Notes: generated by a model from the letters alone, not told the origin. 40,056 bases of DNA from Pseudolactococcus plantarum (GCF_002441715.1 NZ_JXJX01000013.1:1-40056), one strand, 5' to 3'; shown: positions 10,144 to 20,468, counted from the stretch's first letter. A program made the numbers and translations.

Positions 10144-11350
10144 TCAATTTGTCGTCATCACATCAGCTGAGTTTGCTGAATTTGTGGCGAGGCGTGAAGA
10201 CATTCATTTCCAACAAACAAAAGCATTTGGTGATTTACAAGCAGCTATTGGACATCAACCGTTTTACTTTGCGGTTAAGCGCAATCAAGTCATCGTAGCC
10301 GCCATGCTTGTCACGCTTGCTAAAGTTAGATTTGGTTATTTAGCAGAAGCACATGGTAATCCTTACTATTCAAAAACTGCTACTGATAATACCCTACTTA
10401 TTTCTGGTGCTAAAGCTACCTTGAAAAAACAAGGGGTCTTGAAATTAATTGTTCATTCTAATCAAATGATTGAACAGTATGATGATAATTGGGAAAAAGT
10501 AGCAGTATTCAACCAAGAGTTAGATGCGTTTTATGGTCAACTAGGATTTTCAAAAGCGAGTTTGAGTGACTTTGAAAAAGGCTTTAATTTCAATTATAGC
10601 AAGGACTTGACGGGTTTTGAAAATTTTGCTAAACTTGAAAAATCATATAAGAAAAACGGCCTTCAAACGATTAAGAAAGCCAGAAAACAAGGCATCAAAA
10701 TCTATGAAGCAACATACGACGAGTTAGCTGATTTCAAAAAAGTTGTTGATGAAGCTGGTGAACGCAGACAGTTTTCGACACGAGATTTAGCCTATTATCA
10801 GGCAGTTTATCAGGCATTCGGCGATCAAGTGAAATTTGTTTTAGCTAAGATTAATTTTAAAACTGAATATGAGGCTAATCAGCTGGCACTTAATGACGTT
10901 TATCAAGAGATTGAACAAGCAAAAGCTCAAAATAAGAAAAAGAGTATCGATACGCTAAATCAAAGAGTTTCTCGACTTGATAAATTTAATGTTGAACTAA
11001 AAAGGTTAGCTACAACTTATGGTGATCGAGATGTTATCTTAGCAGCAGCACAATTTTTCATCATGCCAAATGAAGTTATCTATATGTTTAGTGGGATGTA
11101 TGATGACTTTAGAGAATTTTCAGCCCCTTTCTTGATTCAAGATTATATGTTAAACTATGCCTATAACCACCAAATTAATCAGTATCAATTTATGGGCGTT
11201 AACGCACCAGATAATCCTGATCAGGGTGTTTTGAAGTTTAAGCAAAATTTTAAGGGCTATATTTGGCAATCCTCAGGTAACTATGAGTTGGTTGTTAAGC
11301 CGATGTTAAACAAGATGACAAAAATTTTAAAATTAATCATCAAGCGTTAG
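10133..11350 (+). CDS. FemABX (MurM/MurN-like) peptidoglycan branch aminoacyltransferase, first of a pair
   Basis: FemABX proteins add amino acids from aminoacyl-tRNA to the lysine side chain of lipid II to build the interpeptide bridge. This 405-residue protein shows the family layout: two acetyltransferase-like halves, an inserted tRNA synthetase-like coiled-coil arm (about residues 255-310, rich in K, Q and E), and the C-terminal signature region YMFSGMYDDFREFSAPFLIQ. I choose TTG at 10133 as start: AAAGGG lies about 7 bases upstream, and it overlaps the proB stop by 11 bases. A 424-residue version beginning at 10076 would lie deep inside proB. Its bridge amino acid cannot be read from sequence. 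Confidence 0.82.
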   Translation: MDNSQFVVITSAEFAEFVARREDIHFQQTKAFGDLQAAIGHQPFYFAVKRNQVIVAAMLVTLAKVRFGYLAEAHGNPYYSKTATDNTLLISGAKATLKKQGVLKLIVHSNQMIEQYDDNWEKVAVFNQELDAFYGQLGFSKASLSDFEKGFNFNYSKDLTGFENFAKLEKSYKKNGLQTIKKARKQGIKIYEATYDELADFKKVVDEAGERRQFSTRDLAYYQAVYQAFGDQVKFVLAKINFKTEYEANQLALNDVYQEIEQAKAQNKKKSIDTLNQRVSRLDKFNVELKRLATTYGDRDVILAAAQFFIMPNEVIYMFSGMYDDFREFSAPFLIQDYMLNYAYNHQINQYQFMGVNAPDNPDQGVLKFKQNFKGYIWQSSGNYELVVKPMLNKMTKILKLIIKR

Positions 11351-11367
11351 AAAGTAGTCATCCAATC

Positions 11368-12537
11368 ATGAAATTTATTACAAACGTAACAGCACAAGCA
11401 CATGACGAATTCGTCAAACAAAGTCCGCTTAATCATTTATTACAATCAAGCACTTGGGCAAAAGTAAAAGACAACTGGTCATCAAAAATTGTTGGTGTCA
11501 CTAACGATGATGATGAGCTTATTGCCTCGTCTTTAGTCTTAATCAAGACATTGCCTTTAGGCTTTACTATGTATTATGCACCGCGTGGCCCGATAATGGA
11601 TTATCATAACCAGGATTTGGTAGGCTTCTTTTTTAAAGAATTTAAAAAATTTGCTAAGAAAGATCATGCTCTATTTATTAAAATTGACCCGGCAATTTTG
11701 GTTGAATCATCAGAGCCTGTTATCAGTAATTTAAAACAAGTTGGCGCTGATTGGTTAGGCTTAACTAAAAATATGAGCGATACAATTCAACCACGTTTTA
11801 ATGCAGTCATCTATAAAGAAGATTTTTCTGAAGATAATTTGAGTAAAAAGACAAGGCAATTTTTAAACAAGGCAAAAAGATCAGAACCAATTGTTGAAAT
11901 CGGTAGTATCTCTTTGATCCCTGAATTTTGTGAGTTAATGAGAAAAACAGAGATTCGCAAAGATATTAGTCTCAGAAATGCAGAGTATTATCAAAAATTG
12001 CTTGAGCAGTATCCGCAAGATGCTTTCATTACGCTTACCAGAATTAATTTGGGAAAACTTTTATCAAATTATCAGGCTGATTTAATGAAAATATCAAATG
12101 ATATTGATAAAATCACGAATAATAAAAAATTGAAAGCAGTCAATTTAGAAATTGAAAACATCCAAAAAAATATTAGTGAACTTTCTACTATTATTAAGGA
12201 ACATGGAGAAGTTGTACCTGCATCATGTGAATTATGTATTAATTCTGGTGGGGCAGCAGAAACGCTCTATGGAGGCACAGATATAACTTTCCAAAAATAT
12301 TACCCCTCTTACCTTACTTGGTATGAAACAATTAATACTGCATTTAATAAAGGGGCACGAACAGTCAATATGGGAGGAGTCGAAAATTCATTATCAAAAG
12401 ATGATGGGTTATTGAGATTTAAAAAGCATTTTAATCCTCAAATTGAAGAATATATCGGGGAATTTAATATCCCAGTGAATGGTTTATTATATAAATTAAG
12501 TAATTTAGCCTACAATCGTCGTAAGCATAAAAAATAA
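11368..12537 (+). CDS. FemABX (MurM/MurN-like) peptidoglycan branch aminoacyltransferase, second of a pair
   Basis: This second FemABX protein (389 residues) begins MKFITNVTAQAHDEFVK, a start typical of MurM/FemX-like enzymes. It keeps the N-terminal LLQSSTWAKVKDNW motif and the central YYAPRGPIMDY motif. The coiled-coil arm lies at about residues 220-270, and the C-terminus has GGVENSLSKDDGLLRFKKHF. Paired enzymes commonly add the first and second bridge residues, so the two probably act in sequence at the membrane on lipid II. It begins 17 bases after its partner and ends 14 bases before proA, so all share the proline operon transcript. Its codon use looks more AT-rich than that of proA. 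Confidence 0.82.
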   Translation: MKFITNVTAQAHDEFVKQSPLNHLLQSSTWAKVKDNWSSKIVGVTNDDDELIASSLVLIKTLPLGFTMYYAPRGPIMDYHNQDLVGFFFKEFKKFAKKDHALFIKIDPAILVESSEPVISNLKQVGADWLGLTKNMSDTIQPRFNAVIYKEDFSEDNLSKKTRQFLNKAKRSEPIVEIGSISLIPEFCELMRKTEIRKDISLRNAEYYQKLLEQYPQDAFITLTRINLGKLLSNYQADLMKISNDIDKITNNKKLKAVNLEIENIQKNISELSTIIKEHGEVVPASCELCINSGGAAETLYGGTDITFQKYYPSYLTWYETINTAFNKGARTVNMGGVENSLSKDDGLLRFKKHFNPQIEEYIGEFNIPVNGLLYKLSNLAYNRRKHKK

Positions 12538-12551
12538 AGTGAGGTAGTCAG

Positions 12552-13793
12552 ATGATCGATTTATTAGGAAAACAAGCAAAAAAAGCATCTATCGAGTTAG
12601 CCAAACTCTCTACTGTTGAAAAAAATACATTTCTTAATGCATTGGCCCAAGCACTAGTTGATCAAACACCGTTTTTAGTTGAAGAAAATAGTAAAGATTT
12701 AACACATGCAAAAGATAATGGTATCGACGATGTGATGATTGATCGTCTGAGACTCACGCCGCAACGTATCATTGATATTGCTGAAGGCATTAAGCAAGTT
12801 GTCACGCTAGCAGATCCTGTAGGTAAAGTAATCGATGGCTTTACGAACCTTGATGGCTTAAAAATTCTTCAAACACGTGTGCCACTAGGCGTCGTAGGTA
12901 TGATTTTTGAAAGCCGTCCTAATGTATCAGTTGACGCATTCACACTTTGCTTTAAAACTAACAATGCTGTGATTTTACGTGGTGGTAAAGATGCCATTAA
13001 TTCAAATAAAGCGTTAGTTAGTGTTATGAAAGCGACCTTAAAGGCTCAAAATATTACAGAAGATGCTGTTGGCTTAGTCACAGATACTAGTCACGAAGTA
13101 GCTAGAGACATGATGGTTGCCACACAATATCTCGATGTTTTGATTCCACGAGGTGGCGCTGGCCTAATCAAAACGGTTAAAGAACAGTCTCGTGTCCCAA
13201 TCATCGAAACAGGTAGTGGTAATGTGACAATATATGTAGATGAATTTGCTGATTTAGAGATGGCGACAAAGATTGTCATTAATGCGAAAACGCAAAGACC
13301 AAGTGTATGTAATGCTGCTGAGAGTTTGGTTGTGCATGAAAAAGTTGCTGCAACTTTTTTACCAAAATTACAAGCAGCTATCAATGCTGTACAACCTGTG
13401 GAGTTTCGTCTAGATGAAATTGCTCAAACCTTAATGACAGGTACTAAAGCAACAGAAGAGGACTTTGCGACAGAATATCTGGACTACATCATGTCAGTAA
13501 AAGTTGTGTCTGATATAGACCAAGCGATTGCACATATTAACCGTTATAGCACGAAACATTCTGAGAGTATCATTACAAATAATATTGCGCGTGCAGAACA
13601 ATTTCAAGCTGAGATTGATGCTGCTGCTGTTTATGTGAATGCATCAACAAGATTTACAGATGGGTTCGTCTTTGGATTTGGTGCAGAAATTGGTATTTCA
13701 ACTCAGAAATTACATGCCAGAGGACCAATGGGATTGGAAGCACTGACTTCTTACAAATATCTCATAAATGGAACAGGTCAAACTAGAAACTAA
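12552..13793 (+). CDS. proA: Gamma-glutamyl phosphate reductase
   Basis: ProA reduces gamma-glutamyl phosphate to glutamate semialdehyde with NADPH, the second step of proline synthesis. The protein has 413 residues. The aldehyde dehydrogenase-type fold is recognisable from [18 protein letters not shown] near residue 115, [11 protein letters not shown], the catalytic-cysteine region [11 protein letters not shown], and the C-terminal [21 protein letters not shown] good ribosome binding site (GTGAGG) lies just upstream. It ends the operon, with a terminator 70 bases downstream. Confidence 0.94.
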   Translation: MIDLLGKQAKKASIELAKLSTVEKNTFLNALAQALVDQTPFLVEENSKDLTHAKDNGIDDVMIDRLRLTPQRIIDIAEGIKQVVTLADPVGKVIDGFTNLDGLKILQTRVPLGVVGMIFESRPNVSVDAFTLCFKTNNAVILRGGKDAINSNKALVSVMKATLKAQNITEDAVGLVTDTSHEVARDMMVATQYLDVLIPRGGAGLIKTVKEQSRVPIIETGSGNVTIYVDEFADLEMATKIVINAKTQRPSVCNAAESLVVHEKVAATFLPKLQAAINAVQPVEFRLDEIAQTLMTGTKATEEDFATEYLDYIMSVKVVSDIDQAIAHINRYSTKHSESIITNNIARAEQFQAEIDAAAVYVNASTRFTDGFVFGFGAEIGISTQKLHARGPMGLEALTSYKYLINGTGQTRN

Positions 13794-13862
13794 TCCTTTG
13801 AAAGTGGTATTTCAAAACATAAGTTATCTGTTACCTATCCCAACTTAATATTACATTTCCTT

Positions 13863-13890
13863 AAAAATCTAGAAATTACTAGATTTTTTT
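13863..13890 (+). terminator. Terminator after proA
   Basis: A 10-bp perfect stem, AAAAATCTAG and CTAGATTTTT, has a 6-base loop and a run of T. The T run is shared with the next promoter. Confidence 0.8.
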
Positions 13891-13898
13891 GTTATAAT
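13890..13898 (+). promoter_or_regulatory. Extended -10 promoter of the rsmH-ftsL-pbpX-mraY cluster
   Basis: TGTTATAAT begins on the last T of the proA terminator. Transcription should start near 13905, leaving a 45-base leader before rsmH. Confidence 0.7.
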
Positions 13899-13949
13899 AA
13901 AGGGTGTTTGAATGAGTCAGTAATCCCCCTATTTAGAAAGTGATCCAAT

Positions 13950-14897
13950 ATGTTAGAACAAACAACTTTTAAGCACGATACTGTTCTACTTCATGAAACC
14001 GTTGATATGCTTGAAGTTAAACCTGATGGGATCTATATTGATGCCACACTTGGGGGAGCAGGTCATAGTGAGTATCTGCTAAGCAAGCTCACAACCGGTC
14101 ATCTCTATGCATTTGACCAAGATGAGACAGCTCATTTAAATGCTAAAATTAGATTAAAAACACAGATAGCTGACGGTCGCGTCACCTTGATAAAAAATAA
14201 CTTTCGACATCTAAGAGAATCCTTAGAAGCATTAGATATTACCGAATTCGATGGCATTATTTATGATTTAGGTGTGTCTAGTCCGCAATTTGATGATAGC
14301 CAACGTGGTTTCTCATATAAAAAAGATGCGAGATTAGACATGCGTATGGACCAATCTCAGCAATTGACGGCACATGATGTTGTGAATACCTATGCCTTTA
14401 ATGATTTGATGAGGATTTTCAGTCGCTATGGTGAAGAGAAGTTCTCTAAACAAATTGCCAGAAAAATTGAACAAGTTAGGGCAGTTTCGCCTATTGATAC
14501 GACTTTAGCACTAGCTGAAGTTATCAAATCAGCGCTGCCTCAAAAAGAATTAAAGAAAAAAGGCCATCCAGCTAAACGTATTTTCCAAGCCATCCGTATC
14601 GAAGTAAACGATGAGTTGGGTGCTGCCGCAGAATCTATCGAAGCAGCTATTCATATGTTGAAAAAAGATGGTAGAATTTCAGTGATTACTTTTCATTCGT
14701 TGGAAGATAAGCTAACGAAATCTTTATTTAAAGAATATTCGACTGTCGATATTCCAAGAGGACTACCGATGGTACCTGATGATATGAAGCCATTGTTAAC
14801 TTTGGTGAATCGAAAACCAATCATCGCAACACAAGATGAATTAGCTGATAATAATCGTGCACATTCAGCAAAACTTAGAGTTGCACAAAAAAATTAG
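13950..14897 (+). CDS. rsmH: 16S rRNA (cytosine-1402 N4)-methyltransferase
   Basis: RsmH (formerly MraW) methylates N4 of cytidine 1402 in 16S rRNA and heads the division/cell-wall cluster. The SAM-binding region reads [14 protein letters not shown], and further landmarks are [20 protein letters not shown] and the C-terminal [16 protein letters not shown]. Its 315 residues match the family. GAAAG lies about 9 bases before the ATG. It is followed after 93 bases by ftsL, which has its own strong ribosome binding site. Confidence 0.95.
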   Translation: MLEQTTFKHDTVLLHETVDMLEVKPDGIYIDATLGGAGHSEYLLSKLTTGHLYAFDQDETAHLNAKIRLKTQIADGRVTLIKNNFRHLRESLEALDITEFDGIIYDLGVSSPQFDDSQRGFSYKKDARLDMRMDQSQQLTAHDVVNTYAFNDLMRIFSRYGEEKFSKQIARKIEQVRAVSPIDTTLALAEVIKSALPQKELKKKGHPAKRIFQAIRIEVNDELGAAAESIEAAIHMLKKDGRISVITFHSLEDKLTKSLFKEYSTVDIPRGLPMVPDDMKPLLTLVNRKPIIATQDELADNNRAHSAKLRVAQKN

Positions 14898-14990
14898 AGT
14901 TGACTATATTCGGTAGCGAACACGATAGTTGTTTTAGTCATGACAGTCGTCTCATGAGATACATTAATATATAGATAGAAAGGACAACAT

Positions 14991-15371
14991 ATGGCTGCGA
15001 AACCAAAAAAATATTTTGATATTAAAACTGCTAATAAAAATGGTAGCTTTAATATTGCTGCAGATTCTATTGCACCAGACTTGTTTAAACGTAAGTTTCG
15101 TAATTTGATCTTTGTCGAAAAATGTTTTTACCTTTCTATCGTATTTTCTGTGATTATGCTGTCAATTGCTATGGTATATGTCAGGACTAAGATTATTGAA
15201 GTCGAACAAGATACCTTAGATATTCAGTCGAAAGTGTCAGATAAACAAGATCAGATTAAGACATATGATCAAAAAATTAATGAACTGATGGGTAGTGACC
15301 GCGTCACAAAACAGGCAAATGATAATGGGATTAAGTCTAACCCGAACAATGTAATGAAGGCTAGTGAATAA
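14991..15371 (+). CDS. ftsL: Cell division protein FtsL
   Basis: FtsL is a bitopic divisome protein that works with DivIB/FtsQ and DivIC/FtsB to activate septal wall synthesis. The 126-residue product has a cytoplasmic N-terminal part of about 44 residues, one transmembrane helix at about 45-66 (CFYLSIVFSVIMLSIAMVYV) and an extracellular coiled-coil segment with TLDIQSKVSDKQDQIKTY. Identification rests on this topology and on position between rsmH and pbpX, because FtsL sequences vary widely. The ribosome binding site AGAAAGGA is strong. It ends directly before pbpX. Confidence 0.88.
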   Translation: MAAKPKKYFDIKTANKNGSFNIAADSIAPDLFKRKFRNLIFVEKCFYLSIVFSVIMLSIAMVYVRTKIIEVEQDTLDIQSKVSDKQDQIKTYDQKINELMGSDRVTKQANDNGIKSNPNNVMKASE

Positions 15372-17651
15372 ATGATAAAATTTTTAAGAAACATTGTAAC
15401 CTTTCCTTTTAAAAAAGTTGCAATTAATGCATCAAAAACGCATTTAAGCCCTCAAGCCAACCGTAAACGGATTGCGCAGGATATTTTATTTCTCGTAATC
15501 ATAGTGTTTACGGTTTTTCTTGTTAGATTTTCATGGATTACAGTTACAGATTCTACTAATGGGGTCAAACTGTCCACATTAGCTAAAGCAAATTATTCTG
15601 AAACGACTACGATTTATGCGAAACGTGGGACTATTTTTGATAGACAAGGTGTGCCTATTGCGACTGACTCTAGTGATTACTCTATCTATGTCATTTTAGA
15701 TAAAAACTACGTATCAGCTGAAGGTAAGAAATTATATGCTAGCGCAAGTGATTTTGATACGATCGCTAGTATTTTTAAAGATCAACTAGGTATTGATCCT
15801 AAATATACTAAAGATCAGCTGACGACACCAAAATTAAGTCAAGTTGAATTTGGCACTAAAGGGAAGCATATTTCATTTGCCACGAAAGAAGCAATTGAAA
15901 AAGCGATTAAAGAAAAAAATATACAAGGCATTGGTTTTCTTTCCCATCTTGCACGCTCTTATACTGGTAACTTCGCCTCTAATTTTATTGGGTTAGCGGG
16001 ACTTAAAGATGGTGATGACGATACTAAAGGGTTGATCGGCCAGTTTGGGATAGAAGCGTCATTAGATGGTGTATTGTCTGGGCAAAATGGTGTTGAAACA
16101 TTAGAAAAAAATAAAAATGGTCAAACCTTGCAAGGGATTGCAAAATCAACAAAACCTGCAAAAGATGGTCAGGATGTTTATACGACACTTGATTCTAAAC
16201 TGCAAACTTATCTCGAGACTTTGATGGATGAGGCGATGCAAAAATCAGGGGCACCTGAACTAGTTGGGACACTGGTTAAAGCAGATACAGGAGAAATTTT
16301 AGCGACTACGCAACGACCAACTTTTAATCCTTCAACGCAAACAGTTATTGGGCCTAAAAATGATAAAGTTTCAGATAAACAAAATCTAAACCAGCAAAGT
16401 AATTTACTTTACCAAGCCATGTATGAACCAGGATCAACCTTTAAACTGTTTACCATGTCAGCAGCTATTGAAAACGGTACATTTGATCCAAATGCAACCT
16501 ATTCAAGTGCGCCAATAACAGTCGGTGGTGCAACAATTGGTGACTGGGATGTTAGTGATCATCCTAACGGTTTTATCTTTACATATCCACAAGGATTCTC
16601 ACATTCCTCAAACGTAGGAATGTCAAAACTACAGATGGCTATGGGAGATAAGGTCTGGGGTGACTATCTTAACCGGTTTAAATTTGGTAAACCAACCCTG
16701 ATGGGTCTTGGTGGAGAAGCGCTAGGCAAGCTACCAGATGATAATATTGTTTCTCAGGTTAACTCTGCCTTTGGTCAAGGTATATCTGTTACTGAGACAC
16801 AGATGTTACGAGGATTTTCTGCAGTAGCCAACGGTGGTAAAATGTTAGAGCCACATTTTATTTCTAAAATAGCAAGTGTTGATTCACAACGTATCGCAAA
16901 ACCGGAAATTGTTGGTCAACCAATTAGTAAAAAGACTGCAGATTCAGTATTAAAATATATGGTGAGTGTCGGGACTGATAATGTCAACGGAACAGCTTAT
17001 GACTGGACAAATGCACAACCCTATTTCCGTGTTGGGGATAAAGAAGTGTCAGTTAAGACAGGTACTGCACAGGTAGCCAACCCAACTGGTGGTTACTATG
17101 TAGGAACGACTGCTTATCTTTATTCTGCGGTTGCAATGGTGCCATCTACAAATCCGGACTATATTTTCTACATGACAGTTAAGTTACCACAACACTGGTC
17201 ACTATCTTTTATCTCGGATGTTGCAAATCCTTTATTGGAAAGAGCTTACGAGCTTAAGTCAGAGATAGATGCATCACAAGAACAGCCTACAAATGAATTA
17301 AAAGTTGATATGAAAGATTACACTGGTAAGCCAGTTAATAGTACTGTTAACTTATTACGTCAAGAGATATTACAACCAGTTGTGATTGGATCAGGCACTG
17401 TCATTAAAGATCAAGCTATTTCAGCTGGTACCAAGTTAGGTGCTAATAAACGTGTGCTCCTATATACAGGTGGTAAAACTGTCATGCCTGATATGGATGA
17501 TTGGTCTAAAGAAGACGTTGAAACGTTTGCCAAATGGACGGGTGTGACGATTACCTATAAAGGGTCTGAAAAAGGTCAAGTTACAGATCAAAGTATTAAG
17601 GCGAATCAAGACCTCAAGAAGAATCAAAAACTGACGGTGACACTTAAGTAA
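15372..17651 (+). CDS. pbpX: Penicillin-binding protein 2X, class B transpeptidase
   Basis: PBP2x is the septal DD-transpeptidase of streptococci and lactococci. After a basic N-terminus comes one membrane anchor (about residues 36-55), then the dimerisation domain (KRGTIFDRQGVPIATDS), and the transpeptidase domain with the active-site serine at S355 (GSTFK), the SSN motif and KTG at about residue 562. Two C-terminal PASTA repeats follow, the last ending LKKNQKLTVTLK. Length is 759 residues. The ATG directly follows the ftsL TAA. None of the catalytic motifs is altered. Confidence 0.94.
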   Translation: MIKFLRNIVTFPFKKVAINASKTHLSPQANRKRIAQDILFLVIIVFTVFLVRFSWITVTDSTNGVKLSTLAKANYSETTTIYAKRGTIFDRQGVPIATDSSDYSIYVILDKNYVSAEGKKLYASASDFDTIASIFKDQLGIDPKYTKDQLTTPKLSQVEFGTKGKHISFATKEAIEKAIKEKNIQGIGFLSHLARSYTGNFASNFIGLAGLKDGDDDTKGLIGQFGIEASLDGVLSGQNGVETLEKNKNGQTLQGIAKSTKPAKDGQDVYTTLDSKLQTYLETLMDEAMQKSGAPELVGTLVKADTGEILATTQRPTFNPSTQTVIGPKNDKVSDKQNLNQQSNLLYQAMYEPGSTFKLFTMSAAIENGTFDPNATYSSAPITVGGATIGDWDVSDHPNGFIFTYPQGFSHSSNVGMSKLQMAMGDKVWGDYLNRFKFGKPTLMGLGGEALGKLPDDNIVSQVNSAFGQGISVTETQMLRGFSAVANGGKMLEPHFISKIASVDSQRIAKPEIVGQPISKKTADSVLKYMVSVGTDNVNGTAYDWTNAQPYFRVGDKEVSVKTGTAQVANPTGGYYVGTTAYLYSAVAMVPSTNPDYIFYMTVKLPQHWSLSFISDVANPLLERAYELKSEIDASQEQPTNELKVDMKDYTGKPVNSTVNLLRQEILQPVVIGSGTVIKDQAISAGTKLGANKRVLLYTGGKTVMPDMDDWSKEDVETFAKWTGVTITYKGSEKGQVTDQSIKANQDLKKNQKLTVTLK

Positions 17652-17696
17652 CGCTTACTTAGGTTAAAACTTTATAAAGATTAACGGAAATTAACT

Positions 17697-18689
17697 ATGA
17701 TATTACAATTACTTATTGCTGGAATTGTGTGCTTTGTTGTGACACTATTTTCCATTCCATATTTTATACAATTTTTTCATAAAGCAAAAATTGGTGGACA
17801 ACAGATGCATGAAGATGTTAAACAACATGCAGCAAAAGCTGGTACCCCTACCATGGGTGGCTTTGTATTTGTTTGTGCTAGTTTGATTATTTCGCTCTTA
17901 TTTGCGATATTTTTAGGCGAGTTGACCTCTAATTTCATTATTATCTGGTTTGTTTTTGCTATGTTTGCTATTGTTGGGTTCTTAGACGATTTTTTGAAAA
18001 TTTTTCGCCAAATCAATCAGGGACTGACTAGCGTACAAAAAATGTTAGCACAAATCGTAACTGGTGTGATCGCCTATCTTATCTATCTGCATGAGGGTGG
18101 TAGTAATTTACTACATATCGTTGGTATTGAGTTTAATTTGGGTTGGTTTTTCATTGTCTTTGTCATATTTTGGTTAGTTGGCTTTTCAAATGCTGTGAAT
18201 CTGACGGATGGTATCGATGGCTTAGCGACGATTTCAGTTGTCATTTCGTTAATTGCCTATGGTATTATAGCAGCCTATCAAAGTCAGTTTGATATTTTAT
18301 TACTCATTGTGACGATTATTGCTAGTTTACTTGCCTTCTTCATCTTTAATCATAAACCAGCAAAAATATTTATGGGTGACGTTGGTAGTCTAGCTCTTGG
18401 TGGTTTACTAGGGATCATCTCGATTCTTTTGAATGCGGAGTGGACTTTATTATTAATTGGTATTGTGTACGTTTTTGAAACGGTCAGTGTGATGTTACAA
18501 GTCTCTTATTTTAAACTCACACATGGCAAACGAATTTTCAGAATGACACCTGTTCATCATCATTTTGAACTTGGCGGCTTGACTGGAAAAGGTAACCCTT
18601 GGTCTGAGTGGCAAGTAGATGCTTTCTTCTGGTCTATCTCATTAGTAGGATCAATCATAGCACTTATCATTTACTTTATGTGCATATAG
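17697..18689 (+). CDS. mraY: Phospho-N-acetylmuramoyl-pentapeptide transferase
   Basis: MraY transfers phospho-MurNAc-pentapeptide from UDP to undecaprenyl phosphate, making lipid I at the inner face of the membrane. The 330-residue protein is strongly hydrophobic, with about ten membrane helices. It carries the family signatures [30 protein letters not shown] with its catalytic aspartates, [11 protein letters not shown], and the histidine-rich loop [12 protein letters not shown]. It closes the division cluster and is followed by a strong terminator. Confidence 0.95.
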   Translation: MILQLLIAGIVCFVVTLFSIPYFIQFFHKAKIGGQQMHEDVKQHAAKAGTPTMGGFVFVCASLIISLLFAIFLGELTSNFIIIWFVFAMFAIVGFLDDFLKIFRQINQGLTSVQKMLAQIVTGVIAYLIYLHEGGSNLLHIVGIEFNLGWFFIVFVIFWLVGFSNAVNLTDGIDGLATISVVISLIAYGIIAAYQSQFDILLLIVTIIASLLAFFIFNHKPAKIFMGDVGSLALGGLLGIISILLNAEWTLLLIGIVYVFETVSVMLQVSYFKLTHGKRIFRMTPVHHHFELGGLTGKGNPWSEWQVDAFFWSISLVGSIIALIIYFMCI

Positions 18690-18704
18690 CAGCAATAACC
18701 TATT

Positions 18705-18741
18705 ATAAAAACGTGTGAAGCCTTTGGCTCACACGTTTTTA
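18705..18741 (+). terminator. Terminator after mraY
   Basis: The hairpin AAAACGTGTGA ... TCACACGTTTT, extended by GCC/GGC in the loop, is followed by T. The A-rich left side also lets it work for the minus strand. Confidence 0.85.
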
Positions 18742-18799
18742 TGATCTCAAGTTACTTGTCTTATCAAAGCACTTTTATATTATGAAATTATCTCATCTA

Positions 18800-18881
18800 T
18801 GATATAATAATCACAACTGACTAAGTTGTTTGAAGCTAAAGCATGCGTTTAAAAACGTATTGGGTATCAAGTCAACTTAGT
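18800..18881 (+). promoter_or_regulatory. Extended -10 promoter and structured leader of the GlcD-like gene
   Basis: TGATATAAT (18800-18808) predicts a start near 18815. The RNA would then open with a 9-bp perfect long-range stem (ACTAAGTTG at 18820-18828, CAACTTAGT at 18873-18881) enclosing a hairpin (ATGCGTTT at 18843-18850, AAACGTAT at 18853-18860, one G-U). The leader runs about 180 bases to the gene. No terminator and no riboswitch class that I recognise is visible. Confidence 0.45.
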
Positions 18882-18994
18882 AGGCAAGCGTTTGGATGAA
18901 TGGCACATATCAGTATAAGTTGGTATTATAATAGCCAAGTATTTAATAGCTAATCTAACTAATAGCTGAGATATAATGAAGAAAGTAGATAAGA

Positions 18995-20299
18995 ATGAGC
19001 ATTTCGAAAAAATATTTAACAAATCGTGTGACTGGTGAGTTGGGGCAGGCGAGTGCTATCTATTTCCCTAGTACTCTTGACGAAGTAAAATCAATTGTGG
19101 AGATGATTCATCAAAATAAACAACAGTTGATTACTATCGGCGGACATACTGGTCTTTCAGGTGCAACATTTCCGGATAACAATCAAGTGCTGATGAGTTT
19201 AGAAAAACTCAATCGCATTATTAGTCTAGATACTGAGACATTAACGCTCACCGTTGAGGCAGGCGTTACGATTGCACAAATAGCTGAATTTTTGTCAGAT
19301 ACGCCATTTTTTTATGCACCTGATCCAGGTAGTAAAGCGGCAAGTATCGGTGGTAATGCAGCAACGAATGCTGGTGGGATGAGAGCTGTTAAGTATGGTG
19401 TAACACGTGATAATATCCGTGCTATGCGTGTGCTATTAGCAGATGGACAAGCCATGCAAGTAGGCTCTATTAACCGTAAAGATAGTTCAGGTTATGATCT
19501 TAAAGATGTTTTTATTGGTAGTGAAGGTACCTTAGGCGTGATCACAGAACTTGATTTGAAAATTCAGCCTAAACCAAGATACCAACGTGAGATTCTGTTA
19601 GGCTTTGATGACCTAACACAGCTATCTCCTAATATTTTCACGATTTTGTCAAGTGGTCTGGTTCCAGCAACATTAGAATTTTTTGAGCGTGACAGTATAG
19701 CTTATTCGGAGCGTGGGCTACAGTTGACTTTTCCAGATATTGATGGACAAGCTTTTCTACTGATTACTTTAGATGGAAATGTAGCCGAGCAGTTAGATGT
19801 AGAGATAGCTTATCTGAAGACGTTGAGCCCATATGCCTTAGTATTAATAGATGACGTAACTAGACAAACAATGTGGCAACTTCGAGGTGCTATCGTCTCA
19901 AGTGTTGAACAAGAGAGCTTACAAGAGCCGTTAGATGTGGTAGTCCCAGTTAATAAAATCGCGCCAACGATTATTGAGCTTAAAGCACTAGCTGTCGCAG
20001 AAGGTCTGTCAGCCGTCTTCTTTGGACACGCTGGAGATGGTAATATTCATGCCAATATTATCAAAGGAAATCTCAGCGATGATGAGTGGGAAGTGAAACT
20101 AAGTCACTACTTAGATCAACTTTATGCACTCATCGCAAAAGTAGGTGGGAAACCCTCTGCAGAACATGGGATCGGTATTTTAAAAAAACCTTATTTTGAA
20201 AAATATATTGCTAAAGCAGAGCTTTCTACCATGAAAGCGATCAAGAAAGCTCTAGATCCAGAGAATTTGTTAAATCCAGGGAAGATTTTTGATTTATAA
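18995..20299 (+). CDS. FAD-linked oxidase of the GlcD / D-lactate dehydrogenase type
   Basis: Members of this family oxidise 2-hydroxy acids such as glycolate or D-lactate with bound FAD. The PCMH-type FAD domain shows GGHTGLSGATFP near residue 48, IGGNAATNAGGMRAVKYG near residue 117 and GSEGTLGVITELDL near residue 175. The C-terminal substrate-cap domain has the metal/catalytic motifs FFGHAGDGNIHANI and SAEHGIGILKKPYF, and LLNPGKIFDL ends the protein. At 434 residues it is a typical soluble single-subunit form without a membrane segment. The true substrate is not readable. It is monocistronic, with GAAAG about 10 bases before the ATG. Confidence 0.85.
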   Translation: MSISKKYLTNRVTGELGQASAIYFPSTLDEVKSIVEMIHQNKQQLITIGGHTGLSGATFPDNNQVLMSLEKLNRIISLDTETLTLTVEAGVTIAQIAEFLSDTPFFYAPDPGSKAASIGGNAATNAGGMRAVKYGVTRDNIRAMRVLLADGQAMQVGSINRKDSSGYDLKDVFIGSEGTLGVITELDLKIQPKPRYQREILLGFDDLTQLSPNIFTILSSGLVPATLEFFERDSIAYSERGLQLTFPDIDGQAFLLITLDGNVAEQLDVEIAYLKTLSPYALVLIDDVTRQTMWQLRGAIVSSVEQESLQEPLDVVVPVNKIAPTIIELKALAVAEGLSAVFFGHAGDGNIHANIIKGNLSDDEWEVKLSHYLDQLYALIAKVGGKPSAEHGIGILKKPYFEKYIAKAELSTMKAIKKALDPENLLNPGKIFDL

Positions 20300-20433
20300 G
20301 TGAAGATATGCGAATCATCTACAAGGATAAAATAGTCTTATAGACGAATATTCAGATCAGAGATTAAGGATATGCGTATTACTTAATCAATCACGCCGTC
20401 TGCAGTTTGGTTGAATTTTTAATCCAAAACCTC
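20300..20433. other. Intergenic stretch without a gene
   Basis: There is no open frame of note. GATTAAG and CTTAATC, near 20362-20386, form a 7-bp inverted repeat without a T run. Confidence 0.4.
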
Positions 20434-20462
20434 TTGAATAGTTGATGAGTTTCTGATATACT
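20434..20462 (+). promoter_or_regulatory. Promoter of rplS
   Basis: A -35 box TTGAAT (20434-20439), a 17-bp spacer and a -10 box TATACT (20457-20462) preceded by TG. Start is expected near 20469. Confidence 0.7.
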
Positions 20463-20468
20463 ATTTAA

